Positions 20,948 through 30,028 of a stretch of 41,889 nt of DNA are shown one piece after another. Source of the DNA: Saprospiraceae bacterium (GTDB lineage Bacteria; Bacteroidota; Bacteroidia; Chitinophagales; Saprospiraceae). The translations under genes and the position numbers were made by a program. A model generated the notes under the pieces. The model was not told the DNA's origin. It saw only the letters and a list, made by a program, of their open reading frames with translations, and searched no databases. The stretch is taken from assembly GCA_022841345.1 (NCBI GenBank), contig JALHRR010000041.1:1-41889 (forward strand), given 5' to 3'. Position 1 is the first letter of the stretch. Every line of letters starts with the position of its first letter.

Positions 20948-22917
20948 CTTACGATTGTTATTTTAAGTGATGCCCTTGTTTCTCTTGATGTGTTGAGTAG
21001 GTTTAGTGCAGTCGTTGCGTCATGTTTTACAAATACTTTCACCTGCTCGCCTTGTTTTATATATGCCATACCGTTACATTCAACCCGGTTAAAGTCGCTG
21101 TTGCTTACGTGACCCGGTATTGTTGTTTTGCTGATAAGTTGATTTGTTGCTGTTGTATTGTACCCAGGGTCAGCCACTACCACATACATTTGTCTATAAG
21201 ACCCTGTGCTATTCGCTTCAAATGTTGCGATGGCATTAATCGTATACCAACCATCTTCTTTGGCTTCCCATACTGAATCTACTGTGTTGGTTTCACCGTC
21301 AAAATCATAAGAACCCATACAGTCGAGCAGCAAATCAGGGAACGATACCAGCGTTTGAATACTGTCAGTTATTGACTGGTTTGCATCATTGTATATTTCA
21401 GAATAACCCCGGTCAAGTAACGGGAAAGAAATAGACCTTACATCGTCTTCGCCACCTTCTCCAGGTGTTGTATAAATTGGTGACACATCATAGAAAGCTA
21501 TATAAGGTTTCCCGTTATATTCATATGTCATTGGGTATCCGAAATCTTCACCCGCTGCTTTGAATCCAGCAGCACCGCTATATAATTTCCTGACCTTTGA
21601 ATAACCCGCTTGATTATTGGTGAAAAAATTTGATGCTGAAATTGTGCAATACTCTATTGCCATCATCCCAGTTGTTCTCCTATTTCCGTCTATAATATAT
21701 ACTGTTGAGTCCAACATATAAAATGCAAGAGGAGACCTTGTTTCCTGCACTCCAAATTCATAGAATAGGTTAGTTACATCTTCAGTGCTTGTTATAAAAC
21801 CATTTGATGTTCTTACGTGAGTATAATATCCATAATTCCCGTTTCTGTGCAAAGTAGCTATCTCTGTGTTTGCATCCATTGTACCCAACTTAGTAATGAT
21901 TAACCCCCACTCATTAGTAAGTCCGTTAGGAAATGTTGTGCCTGTTTGAAGCAATACTGTATTACCCCGATACCATGTGCCGCCTGTATAATAACAAAGG
22001 AAAGCCCGTGAACTATCCGCATCAAGTTCATACATGGGTGCATAAACGGTATCGCTCACCATTTTGAAGATATTATTGATAGCTGGCGACCCTACCCACC
22101 CGGTTTGATATTTCACATAGCCGGTTGATGTAAAGTCTAAACCACCCCCGTAATTCTTAGCGAAGAAAATAGTATCGTAGGATGCACTCCTGCAATAACT
22201 CAGGTGCATTGTATCACCAATTAATCCTACCTGCAATGCTGTTATTGATAAAGTAGTGCCGTCAACTCGTACACTGCCTTGTAATGCCCAGTTTCTGCCA
22301 CCTGTTTGTGATTTAAATACCCTGATAGGGCCGGGGCCAATGTGTTCATTGAATTGCGGCACAAATACTATCGTAGTATCTCCTTTCTGAATAGGCCACG
22401 GGAAGCCGTTATAATCAGGCCCGTCAACGATAGATGTTGTCAGGTCTGCATAGGTATTTGAACCACCTGGAGAACCCGAGATGCCAGATAAACCAGCAGC
22501 TAAGCTATCCCTTACCTTTAACCATCGTTGCCACGGGAATAACCCAGCACCAACAGCGGTATCGGCTATCAGCGTCCCCGTTGTGGTAATCGTGCCCCCC
22601 GATAACCCGTAGCCCGTTGCTACGGATGTGACCGTACCTGATCCGCCCCCCGCCTCTGTCGTATCTCTCAGCCTGATCCAGTTCAGGCCGTTGTAATAAT
22701 ACAGTCCAATACCGCCACCGGACGTATCAACGAACAACGCACCGGCTCCGGACCACTGCCCGGTAGTCAGTGCAGCCGATGCCCCGGATGGTGCATGTAA
22801 TGCCCGGAATTTACCGGCCAGCCAGTCGTAACGTGAGTTAATGCCTGTGTACCCTGAAGGGTATTGAGCATTGCAATAGCCGCTTATCAGTAGGAGTAGG
22901 AATAATAGTTTTTTCAT
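20944..22917 (-). CDS. Exported fibre/adhesin with sialidase-like propeller, 657 aa
   Basis: Signal peptide MKKLLFLLLLISGYCNAQ, fibre trunk (SGTVTSVATGYGLSGGTITT, around residue 93), then from about 175 to 480 a beta-propeller-like domain with a degenerate Asp-box (FKSQTGGRNWAL) and repeated strands, recalling sialidase or glycan-binding propellers. The last ~150 residues look like a C1q/TNF-type jelly roll (YSEIYNDANQSITDSIQTLV to SLKITIVR). A receptor-binding or glycan-processing function on the host surface is likely; catalytic residues cannot be confirmed by eye. First gene of the exported set. Confidence 0.75.
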   Translation of the reverse strand: MKKLLFLLLLISGYCNAQYPSGYTGINSRYDWLAGKFRALHAPSGASAALTTGQWSGAGALFVDTSGGGIGLYYYNGLNWIRLRDTTEAGGGSGTVTSVATGYGLSGGTITTTGTLIADTAVGAGLFPWQRWLKVRDSLAAGLSGISGSPGGSNTYADLTTSIVDGPDYNGFPWPIQKGDTTIVFVPQFNEHIGPGPIRVFKSQTGGRNWALQGSVRVDGTTLSITALQVGLIGDTMHLSYCRSASYDTIFFAKNYGGGLDFTSTGYVKYQTGWVGSPAINNIFKMVSDTVYAPMYELDADSSRAFLCYYTGGTWYRGNTVLLQTGTTFPNGLTNEWGLIITKLGTMDANTEIATLHRNGNYGYYTHVRTSNGFITSTEDVTNLFYEFGVQETRSPLAFYMLDSTVYIIDGNRRTTGMMAIEYCTISASNFFTNNQAGYSKVRKLYSGAAGFKAAGEDFGYPMTYEYNGKPYIAFYDVSPIYTTPGEGGEDDVRSISFPLLDRGYSEIYNDANQSITDSIQTLVSFPDLLLDCMGSYDFDGETNTVDSVWEAKEDGWYTINAIATFEANSTGSYRQMYVVVADPGYNTTATNQLISKTTIPGHVSNSDFNRVECNGMAYIKQGEQVKVFVKHDATTALNLLNTSRETRASLKITIVR

Positions 22918-23186
22918 TGCTTATAGATTACATGTACCTTTTCAAATTGCGATAATACCACATCGTCCATAGCCGGGTCGGAATAGAACGGGTTTGTTGA
23001 GTCAAAGGATATTGTGCCGGTTGCCAAGTCGTAACTAAACTCTTGACTCCCCGGTGAGCTGGCCACCTCCTTATGCACCGTCCCGGACCTGCTTACCATC
23101 AGGATAGATGAGTAGGCCAGACCGGGCTCAAATATTTGATACATACCCGGAACACCAGTAAATGTTTTTCTGCCTGTCGATGCCAT
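22914..23186 (-). CDS. Small virion protein made of a repeated beta-domain, 90 aa
   Basis: SILMVSRSGTVHKEVASSPG, EFSYDLATGTISFDSTNPFY and KVHVIYKQ form a ~60-residue domain that also appears at the C-terminus of the tube-like protein next to it (23186-23881) and at the N-terminus of the connector at 30344-31156. Probably a decoration or adaptor domain on the tail. Cytoplasmic, no signal peptide. Overlaps the upstream stop as TAATG. Confidence 0.7.
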   Translation of the reverse strand: MASTGRKTFTGVPGMYQIFEPGLAYSSILMVSRSGTVHKEVASSPGSQEFSYDLATGTISFDSTNPFYSDPAMDDVVLSQFEKVHVIYKQ

Positions 23187-23881
23187 TACGTTAGTTTATA
23201 TAATATCCAAATGTTCTCACCTCCCGGATTACCGGCATTCTGGAAATCAACAGCCCCTGTCAGAGCCGTAAACCTAAACTGTAGGTTACCGGGTGACCCT
23301 GCGGTCTGTGTGTAAACCGTTCCCTCTCTTGAAACCCCCAATATCACAACCCCGTCCTGCTCCAGTAATACATCAGATACTTCAGTATCGCCTTCAGCCA
23401 GTGTCAGGTATAGCGGGTCTTCGGCATCGCATGGCGGTATTTCAGGATCAGGTATTACGGTTGACGTTGCTATGCTACCGGTTATCCTGAACGATATGGA
23501 AGACTGGCTATACGATACCATTTCCTTTGTCAATGACCTTGTAGTGCTAAACGCTGTAAACGTTATAGCCAAAGGATTACCGTCCTCGTCCGTTAGCAGC
23601 ATCCGCATATCAAATAACTGCCTTCGCTGCGCTGCCTGTAACAGGTACGGCAATGATACCCTGCTGTTACTGTTGTCAATCGTTGTGATACCTGACACAT
23701 CAAGCGTAGCGTTACCCATCCCTGGCACATATTCACGGTCAGCCCCTGAATTAATATGCGTTACTTCAATCTCATCCTGATTACTGGTAAGGGTGGCAGA
23801 CTTCGCACAAAACACCGGGTAGAATGTACCCGATATTTTAAGCGAAACAATCACATCACGGCCCCTTACAAGATTACCCAC
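23186..23881 (-). CDS. Tail tube-like/major tail protein with C-terminal beta-domain, 231 aa
   Basis: N-terminal ~145 residues read like the TP901-1/lambda V-type tail tube (GRDVIVSLKISGTFYPVFCA, DEIEVTHINSGADREYVPGM, ISFRITGSIAT). A Pro-rich linker (VIPDPEIPPCD) leads to the ~65-residue beta-domain shared with the 90-aa protein. A second tube-like gene exists at 28621-29049, so this one may form a distal ring or a tail-tip tube segment. GTG start at 23881 overlaps the hub gene stop by 8 bases. Confidence 0.65.
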   Translation of the reverse strand: MGNLVRGRDVIVSLKISGTFYPVFCAKSATLTSNQDEIEVTHINSGADREYVPGMGNATLDVSGITTIDNSNSRVSLPYLLQAAQRRQLFDMRMLLTDEDGNPLAITFTAFSTTRSLTKEMVSYSQSSISFRITGSIATSTVIPDPEIPPCDAEDPLYLTLAEGDTEVSDVLLEQDGVVILGVSREGTVYTQTAGSPGNLQFRFTALTGAVDFQNAGNPGGENIWILYKLT

Positions 23882-26168
23882 TGGTTATATATTTAAACGT
23901 GAACGTATCGCTATAAACCTTGCCAAGATCGGTACGGTACACCTCTGCAAACACCCCCGTCCAGATGCCGGTTTTCCAGTCTTGCTCAAACGAAATTAGC
24001 ATAAAGTTTCGACTGACTGTATTGCCGTCCGCATCAGTAAGGCTGTACTTATGAAGCAGATCAGGCCATGAAGTACCAAGCCCTTTGAGTGCCCCGCTAA
24101 ACACCCTGCCCGAATTCCTATACTGATTCCAAACACTAAAGGCCTGTATATATCCGAATGGGTGGTAACTATCCTCAGTCGTTGGTAACCCAAGCGAGAA
24201 TACAGCCGCTGCATAGAACCGATAGGTTAATGTGTAGTCAGTACCGGATGGTACCATTAAAGCTCCCTTGAATAGTTTGGACGGGCTGTCTGAAATGAAT
24301 ACTTCCTCATCCCGCTTCGCATTGTATCCAGCAGCCGGGTCACGGTCAACTTGGGAGTACTGACCGGAGAAATTCAGATATGTGCCGTTAATGTAAGCGT
24401 CATAGGCTATGTTCAGGTTAGCAAACCGCTTCTCGTAACCAAAGTCGTTTAACAACAGCCTGATCGTTACCTTACCGGCTGCAGGCGTTTCAAGTACAGA
24501 TGAAATATTCTCCCAATCGTCATCAGTACCTGCCACCGTTGAAAGCCATGTTCTTAGATAAGCCGACTGTGCCATGTTGGTAATCTCTACCCACTCATTA
24601 ACTGAGCCGTTGGCATTGTAGTTCCAAGCCCATAAAGTACCGTCTGTTTCTTCAAGTGTTATTAAAGCCTGATTAAGCGATCCCCCTAATGTGGTCATCC
24701 GTTTCCAGTCAAAGGATATTGTAAGCCTATCTTTAAAGTTAACATCAAACGGTTCCGCTTTATAATAATGTTCTGCATCATTATCCTGCATGAATAGGAA
24801 CCTTTCTTTCTCGTAGCCAAAATCATATATCTTCCTAATCCCTCGTAACGCCCCAACGTCAGCAGTCAGAGTATCAAGTTCGGTATAGGTCATAATCAAC
24901 CCGGTTCCGACATTACGGCCCCGGTAAAACTCCCAGCATTCAGGAACGTACTCTACTTCCTCGTCCGGCGTTACCCCCGCAGGGTCGCTACCGGTCCCAC
25001 GAGAAAAATCAATATTACAGACAATTTCCTTCCATAAATTAAAGTTGTATGTTTCCTTTACCGTCTTATGCCTGCGTTCAAATTCCAGCAGTGTGTCGGC
25101 ATTAGCCCACCTGATTGATTCGGCCGCACCGATTGATTTATTGATTGTCGTACCGCCGTCAATATCTATGAAAGTACCATCAGCGTCATAGTTGGCAATA
25201 TATATAGGGTTGCCCTCAAACTCGTCAACCCGCATGATATACCAATCACCTTTCCACTGTGTGAGAAAACAATCTTCACCAAGTATTTTTTCCAGAACCG
25301 TGTAACAATCTTCACAGGTTCCTATTTCTTCCTCAAATGTTTTAGCATCTATATAAACTTCATTGTATAAATGACCATTGCTGGCATCTGCTATCGTTGC
25401 ACTGGCTGCGCTTTCGCTGGTTGTTATGGCCGTGGTTAAAGTAACCTGCGTAACTACTCCGGTATTATCTACACTCTCAACTATAAACGTACCGTTATTG
25501 CTGGTTGTGCCGGTAATAACAATAGTCTGGTTTGGGTAGAAAATATATGTCTTTAACCCATCAGTTACAAAGTAATTTCCAGGCTGCGAAAACGTAATAG
25601 CACCGGTATAGCCACCACCATGCCGGACGTTGTTGATTACTTTTAAATCAATAGACATCCCTGTTTTCTTCAGGCACATGGCAACCAGTTCAGCGATACG
25701 GTATTTCCCCTGTGGTGTTGCCCCGGTATCGTCTGTAAGCGGAATATCTTTCAACACCCCTAAATGATCTGAGGCTGTTAATTCAACTACAACCGGGTCC
25801 GGCTGGAATGGCTGTTGTATATCTGACAGCATCAGGAACCCCTCAAATATAGTTTCGGGTGTGTTGTTTGTAACTCTTACCAGCCAGTTATTATCCGGCT
25901 TATCTGCGAATGTGTACGCCCCTTTATTCTCGCCCCGGTTCGATAAAAACCTGATCGTTGCCTGCTTTGCCCTGATAGGGGAAAACTTATCCCGGTCGTT
26001 ATTGATAACCGAAATAACCAGCGGAGACCCGTAGGGAGTTAGTTCAATAACTTCGGGATCAGCGGCATCATCAATCAAGACAGAGGTGTCGTAAATGTCA
26101 ACAAAGACATTCTGATCATTCTCCATCGTGTTGAACTCCATATGATATACTAACCCATATTGACTCAT
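23874..26168 (-). CDS. Tail hub/distal tail protein, 764 aa
   Basis: Large structural protein downstream of the tape measure. N-terminal ~150 residues resemble baseplate hub/Dit beta-domains (GLVYHMEFNTMENDQNVFVD; SPLVISVINNDRDKFSPIRA). Around residues 185-270 a small inserted beta-sandwich module (QTIVITGTTSNNGTFIVESV) is typical of tail-tip decoration. The rest is beta-rich with carbohydrate-binding-like stretches (RLTISFDWKRMTTLGG). It should connect tube, tape measure and fibres. No peptidase motif recognised. ATGA overlap with the tape measure gene. Confidence 0.72.
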   Translation of the reverse strand: MSQYGLVYHMEFNTMENDQNVFVDIYDTSVLIDDAADPEVIELTPYGSPLVISVINNDRDKFSPIRAKQATIRFLSNRGENKGAYTFADKPDNNWLVRVTNNTPETIFEGFLMLSDIQQPFQPDPVVVELTASDHLGVLKDIPLTDDTGATPQGKYRIAELVAMCLKKTGMSIDLKVINNVRHGGGYTGAITFSQPGNYFVTDGLKTYIFYPNQTIVITGTTSNNGTFIVESVDNTGVVTQVTLTTAITTSESAASATIADASNGHLYNEVYIDAKTFEEEIGTCEDCYTVLEKILGEDCFLTQWKGDWYIMRVDEFEGNPIYIANYDADGTFIDIDGGTTINKSIGAAESIRWANADTLLEFERRHKTVKETYNFNLWKEIVCNIDFSRGTGSDPAGVTPDEEVEYVPECWEFYRGRNVGTGLIMTYTELDTLTADVGALRGIRKIYDFGYEKERFLFMQDNDAEHYYKAEPFDVNFKDRLTISFDWKRMTTLGGSLNQALITLEETDGTLWAWNYNANGSVNEWVEITNMAQSAYLRTWLSTVAGTDDDWENISSVLETPAAGKVTIRLLLNDFGYEKRFANLNIAYDAYINGTYLNFSGQYSQVDRDPAAGYNAKRDEEVFISDSPSKLFKGALMVPSGTDYTLTYRFYAAAVFSLGLPTTEDSYHPFGYIQAFSVWNQYRNSGRVFSGALKGLGTSWPDLLHKYSLTDADGNTVSRNFMLISFEQDWKTGIWTGVFAEVYRTDLGKVYSDTFTFKYITSG

Positions 26169-27967
26169 GATAATCTCGCTTGTGATCTGCTGGCATTAGC
26201 AAGAACGCCAACTAATTTATTACCCTGTATTTCAAATACCACCTTACCCATACTGTTACCCATGGCACCGGCAAATGAACCGCCACCGCCGTTAGGAACG
26301 ATCGTTCCGCCTGTGTTGGGCACGAAGTATTCCGGGCCATTCTCGCCTACCACATAGCCTGTACCTGCTGATACTGGCCCACCAGCAGCACGGAAGCCGC
26401 CGAAGGCACCCTTAAACGCCTGAGCGAATGACAATCCCCCTTTAGCGGCATTGGCTGATCCCCCCGATATTGCGCTGATGATTAATGAAAGTACTGCTGC
26501 CTGAATAAGTTTCTTAATAACCCCTAATAATATCTGACCAACAGCCTGCCCAAAAGCCTGGAAAGCGTTCTTACCTTCACCTATTGCGTTAATCATGGCA
26601 TCAATAGCAGGGGTAACAAATTGGCCAATACCTTCGCCGATCTTTATAAATCCTTGCTGAAGCCCTTTGAGTTTCTTTTCCTCGGCAACAGCATCAATCA
26701 GACTAAAGTCTGTTTTTTCCTGCGCCTCCCTGAACCCGGTTACGAATTCCTGTCCGAGTATTGCGCCGATCCTATTATAAAGACTTTTTGAATTAGATAC
26801 AACTTCCTCTGGCGGTTCAGATATTATAAAATCAACAGGTATCTCAAACCTTAATGTCGCTGTATTAAATTCACGAATTACTTTTAATGCCTTTTGCAAC
26901 TCCTCTGCCTGCGTATCAAATGGTGTAAAATCAGGAACGATTGCGCCAATCTTTTTTAACTCAGCGGCGTAAGCCTTTCCTTTTGATATTTGTTCTGAAA
27001 CCCATTTTTCGTATGCACTTTTCTGATCCTCCAGTGATTTTTTAAAGTCCTCAACTTTTTGTAATTCAATCTCCCTTGCTATTACCCTACCCTTATCGGC
27101 AAACTCTTGCCTTTTCTTTTGTGCATTCCTTAAGTTCTCCAGTGCCTGATCTTCCGCTTTCTTACTTTCTTCGTTAGCCCGCTGCTGATTAAATACAACC
27201 GCCTTTGAGTACAATGCCTGTGCTTTCGCTACTTCGGCATCAATTTTACCTATTTCCTCCTGATTGCTTACGTACTGTCCTTGTAGATCAAGTACCTGCG
27301 ACAGTCCAAATATTTTTATATTGATTGCCCCAAGTTGATTCAGTAACTGCAACGAAGAACCTAAATCATCAACCCTTTGTTTTGATGCCTCTAACTCCAG
27401 ATTAAGAGCTTCTAACGATTTCTTAGCATTATCTGATTTTTTACCGGCTCCAAATAATTTATCCCCGAATACAATAAGTAAAGACGAAACAACGGATACG
27501 GCCAAACCTAACCCCCCTGCACCTGTCAATGATTTACCCAATGCTGATAAAGCCCCACCAGTTGTTCCTGTGGTTGCTTTTAACCGCTGAAATGATTCCA
27601 ATAATGGGTTAATGTTATTGGCAATACCTAAGAAACCAAACGGAGCGTCCTGTGCAACACGGCCTAAATCTATAAGAGATTGCGTAGCTTGATTACTGGC
27701 ACTCGGTAATTTCTTTAATGCAGTCTCTGTATTATTTACAACCTGCGGTAATTTCTGGAAATTATTTGTAAATGAATTTACCCCGCCGCCAAATGCAGCG
27801 ACCTGTTTTTGAAGTAGCGAAAATGCTTTTGTGCTTGTTTCTACCTTTGCGCCTACTGCGGCAACTGACGCCCCCATCTTATCGGTTGCTTGGCTAACTT
27901 TGGCTGCTGTCTGTGCTACGTTAGGGGCTTCGACTGATATAATTACTTTGAGTATATTGTTAGCCAT
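26165..27967 (-). CDS. Tail tape measure protein, 600 aa
   Basis: Long, mostly helical with coiled-coil segments (VAQTAAKVSQATDKMGASVA, IDAEVAKAQALYSKAVVFNQ), two hydrophobic regions (LGLAVSVVSSLLIVFGDKLF and LGVIKKLIQAAVLSLIISAI) and a Gly-rich C-terminus ending in ASRSQARLS. These are the hallmarks of tape measure proteins, which set tail length and help DNA cross the membrane. At about 0.15 nm per residue, 600 residues suggest a tail of roughly 90 nm, a siphovirus of modest length. Follows the tail assembly chaperone frameshift pair. Confidence 0.9.
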   Translation of the reverse strand: MANNILKVIISVEAPNVAQTAAKVSQATDKMGASVAAVGAKVETSTKAFSLLQKQVAAFGGGVNSFTNNFQKLPQVVNNTETALKKLPSASNQATQSLIDLGRVAQDAPFGFLGIANNINPLLESFQRLKATTGTTGGALSALGKSLTGAGGLGLAVSVVSSLLIVFGDKLFGAGKKSDNAKKSLEALNLELEASKQRVDDLGSSLQLLNQLGAINIKIFGLSQVLDLQGQYVSNQEEIGKIDAEVAKAQALYSKAVVFNQQRANEESKKAEDQALENLRNAQKKRQEFADKGRVIAREIELQKVEDFKKSLEDQKSAYEKWVSEQISKGKAYAAELKKIGAIVPDFTPFDTQAEELQKALKVIREFNTATLRFEIPVDFIISEPPEEVVSNSKSLYNRIGAILGQEFVTGFREAQEKTDFSLIDAVAEEKKLKGLQQGFIKIGEGIGQFVTPAIDAMINAIGEGKNAFQAFGQAVGQILLGVIKKLIQAAVLSLIISAISGGSANAAKGGLSFAQAFKGAFGGFRAAGGPVSAGTGYVVGENGPEYFVPNTGGTIVPNGGGGSFAGAMGNSMGKVVFEIQGNKLVGVLANASRSQARLS

Positions 27968-28268
27968 TACAGTACCCCTTTATATTTATCGTACAATGCC
28001 GTTATATCATCGGCTGAAAGTTTTGCATTTAATTCGTCATCAAATGTCAGCGGAAACAATACTTGTCTGTCTGGCGGGTTCTTATAGTTCCCGCTTGATA
28101 GCATAATGCCGTATGTAAAGTCCCGCTGTATTCTCCAATCATCCACTTTTCCCCGGATCGCATATTCAACCTCATCCATGGTCAGCGTCCAAAACACATC
28201 CGGCGTTATTCCTGCACTGCTGGCAATTCTAATGAATTGACCCCAGCTAAGTTGTCCTGACTTTTTTT
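27967..28268 (-). CDS. Tail assembly chaperone, T-part reached by -1 frameshift
   Basis: The frame is open without a stop from the A9 slippery run (28262-28270) to the TAA at 27967. It reads KSGQLSWGQFIRIASSAG, then VFWTLTMDEVEYAIRGKVDD, and ends DITALYDKYKGVL. An internal GTG at 28197 could start a separate 76-aa protein, but the 22 residues before it look protein-like (WGQFIRIASS, as in many G-T fusions), so a G-T fusion of about 217 residues is more likely. It keeps the tape measure soluble during tail assembly. Confidence 0.78.
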
Positions 28269-28619
28269 TTCATCCGGCTTATCTTCTTCACGGCTGGCGT
28301 GGTTGAATAATACCATGAGTACGCCTGGCTCACCTGTTGCGGCTGTATAGTCATCAATCCACTGTGCAAACTTCAGATCATTGAACGTTGCCGGTAAACC
28401 GGTTTGGCGTTCCTTGTACTCCACGGCGCAAAGAACAAAATCAATCATATCTGACAGTTGCGGGTTCTCGCTAAACACTGCCATCAGGTCGTTTAATCCT
28501 AATTTCCGTTTCTGCCCAAACCTACTGAGTGCCCATGTACCAAACTGGCCCTGTACCTTAGTGCCATCTGATAGCGTTAATTCAAACGCCTTCCGGGGTA
28601 ATAGTTCAAGTCCTGTCAT
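28206..28619 (-). CDS. Tail assembly chaperone, G-part
   Basis: 137 residues. FELTLSDGTKVQGQFGTWAL, KLGLNDLMAVFSENPQLSDM and PATFNDLKFAQWIDDYTAAT match the layout of lambda gpG-type chaperones of Bacteroidota phages. The C-terminus is charged (SREEDKPDEKK) and carries the slippery A run. Located between tail tube and tape measure, the universal place. ATG 28619. Confidence 0.82.
   Translation of the reverse strand: MTGLELLPRKAFELTLSDGTKVQGQFGTWALSRFGQKRKLGLNDLMAVFSENPQLSDMIDFVLCAVEYKERQTGLPATFNDLKFAQWIDDYTAATGEPGVLMVLFNHASREEDKPDEKKSQDNLAGVNSLELPAVQE
28262..28270 (-). promoter_or_regulatory. Probable programmed -1 frameshift site (A9 run)
   Basis: Minus strand GATGAAAAAAAAAGTC: frame 0 reads GAA AAA AAA AGT; slipping back one base gives AAA AAA AAG TCA and continues in the T frame. 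Homopolymer A runs are strong -1 slippery sequences. Position near the end of the chaperone gene matches known G-GT sites. Confidence 0.75.
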
Positions 28620-28620
28620 G

Positions 28621-29049
28621 TTATACGGTTATATCAGGTGTACCAACGCCGTTGAATGTGAATGTAAATGCAAGCAGGTTACCTACTGATGCAGCCATAG
28701 ACAAATCAGTTACGTACCCTGTACCTTGTATGTACACGTTCTTGCCAGTACCATCACCGGTCATGAACTTTGAATAAGTGAGTGTCTTGTTTAACCACAG
28801 TGCCAGCAGGTCAGCTGCGCTCAATTCGGTGGTACTGGTTGGAGTAGTATTTACAACTCCCTCGAAATCCAGCGTCCAGTCGGGAGTTCCAAGCCCTTTC
28901 TCGATACCGCAATCCGTTTCCTCAACGTTTACAGATGTAGTGCCGTTAAAGTTTGTTGTTCTTTTACAAACAACGTTTTTATAGGTTATCCCATCGGCCG
29001 AAAGCTGAAGCGGAACCTGGTTGGATTGAATTGTAGTAGGTACGGACAT
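28621..29049 (-). CDS. Major tail tube protein, 142 aa
   Basis: VPLQLSADGITYKNVVCKRT, SVNVEETDCGIEKGLGTPDW, TLDFEGVVNTTPT and LLAFTFTFNGVGTPDITV trace the beta-sandwich of tail tube proteins. At 142 residues it is compact, fitting the first gene of the tail module before the chaperones. A second tube-like gene lies at 23186-23881. ATG 29049. Confidence 0.8.
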   Translation of the reverse strand: MSVPTTIQSNQVPLQLSADGITYKNVVCKRTTNFNGTTSVNVEETDCGIEKGLGTPDWTLDFEGVVNTTPTSTTELSAADLLALWLNKTLTYSKFMTGDGTGKNVYIQGTGYVTDLSMAASVGNLLAFTFTFNGVGTPDITV

Positions 29050-29072
29050 TTTAGATTAATTTGAGGTTAAAA

Positions 29073-29522
29073 TTAAGGATTTTGCTCGACTATCTGGGCC
29101 GATATAGTTATGATCTTTTGCAATATACTTTGTGTTTCACTGATTGATAAATTACGGGTAATAGATGCAGTCCTACGGACGTTCTGTATCTGAAATAAAT
29201 TCTGTACAGCCATGCCGTTTGTCGAAGGTGTAGGGATCAGTATTTCAAGTATCTGGTTACTGATGTTATTCAGCACCTTCTTGCTGACCTCAAACCCTGT
29301 CTTATGCATGATCTCAATATCTATGCTGCTATCGGTAATAAAGGCATCTGAAGTTTGGGGGTTGTCGTTTTCCTGTTGTGTGGATAGCAGGACATACAGG
29401 TTATCATTCTGCCCGACTTCTTTTTTCTCATCGTAAACCGGGACGTTGGCAGAATTGTAAGACAGATTACCATTAAGTGCCCCGAAAACGGCCATCTGTA
29501 ATATATCCATAGTGTCTCTCAT
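29073..29522 (-). CDS. Tail completion/terminator-like protein, 149 aa
   Basis: MDILQMAVFGALNGNLSYNS, VPVYDEKKEVGQNDNLYVLL and IDIEIMHKTGFEVSKKVLNN match the DUF3168/tail terminator layout: a short N-terminal helix pair, 'P/VYD...', then an alternating beta-alpha core. It caps the tail end near the connector. Gene order (gp10-like, completion, tube) agrees. ATG 29522, ATGA overlap. Confidence 0.72.
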   Translation of the reverse strand: MRDTMDILQMAVFGALNGNLSYNSANVPVYDEKKEVGQNDNLYVLLSTQQENDNPQTSDAFITDSSIDIEIMHKTGFEVSKKVLNNISNQILEILIPTPSTNGMAVQNLFQIQNVRRTASITRNLSISETQSILQKIITISAQIVEQNP

Positions 29523-30028
29523 TTGTCCAATGTGTTTAGCATGAACTCAATATCTGAAACCAGTTGCTTTTGTACAAACGGCATCTGTTTAAAAAAGAAT
29601 GGATGCGGGTGAATACCATTACGCATAATTGAAAGATATACAAACACCCATGCGTTCTGTGGTATGCCAACCCTCATACACCACTCGTATATGGCCTTCG
29701 CTCCACCGGGTGCCGTAACACCTTTCCATTGCTGCGCATAGCTTGCCAACTCCGCTGGCACTCTCACCCTCGACTTCGTACCCCATTCGATATACGCTGA
29801 GTAATCAGCAGCCGAAACGGTTTCCGAAGTCATTTCACTGACCTTCTTAGCGGTTATCAGCGACCGCAACCGGCCCTGATCTACTGGTACGTCCTGCTTC
29901 GCCTTTTCCTCCCATAACTGAGCAGCGTCATACACCAAAGCCCCCGCCTGCTTCTTCAGTTGAGGCGGCAAGGCTTTCAGCTTCCTTTGAAACTCATCAA
30001 ATCCCTTTAGTGTGACTTTATTAGGCAC
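29519..30028 (-). CDS. HK97 gp10-like head-tail/minor tail protein, 169 aa
   Basis: TLKGFDEFQRKLKALPPQLK with a following amphipathic helix, KQDVPVDQGRLRSLITAKKV, and SAYIEWGTKSRVRVPAELA show the typical HK97 gp10 pattern ('TGRL.ssI...a.YvE.GT'). The aromatic C-terminus (HPHPFFFKQMP) is also common. It acts between neck and tail. GTG 30028 is the start, overlapping the upstream stop by eight bases. Confidence 0.88.
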   Translation of the reverse strand: MPNKVTLKGFDEFQRKLKALPPQLKKQAGALVYDAAQLWEEKAKQDVPVDQGRLRSLITAKKVSEMTSETVSAADYSAYIEWGTKSRVRVPAELASYAQQWKGVTAPGGAKAIYEWCMRVGIPQNAWVFVYLSIMRNGIHPHPFFFKQMPFVQKQLVSDIEFMLNTLDK

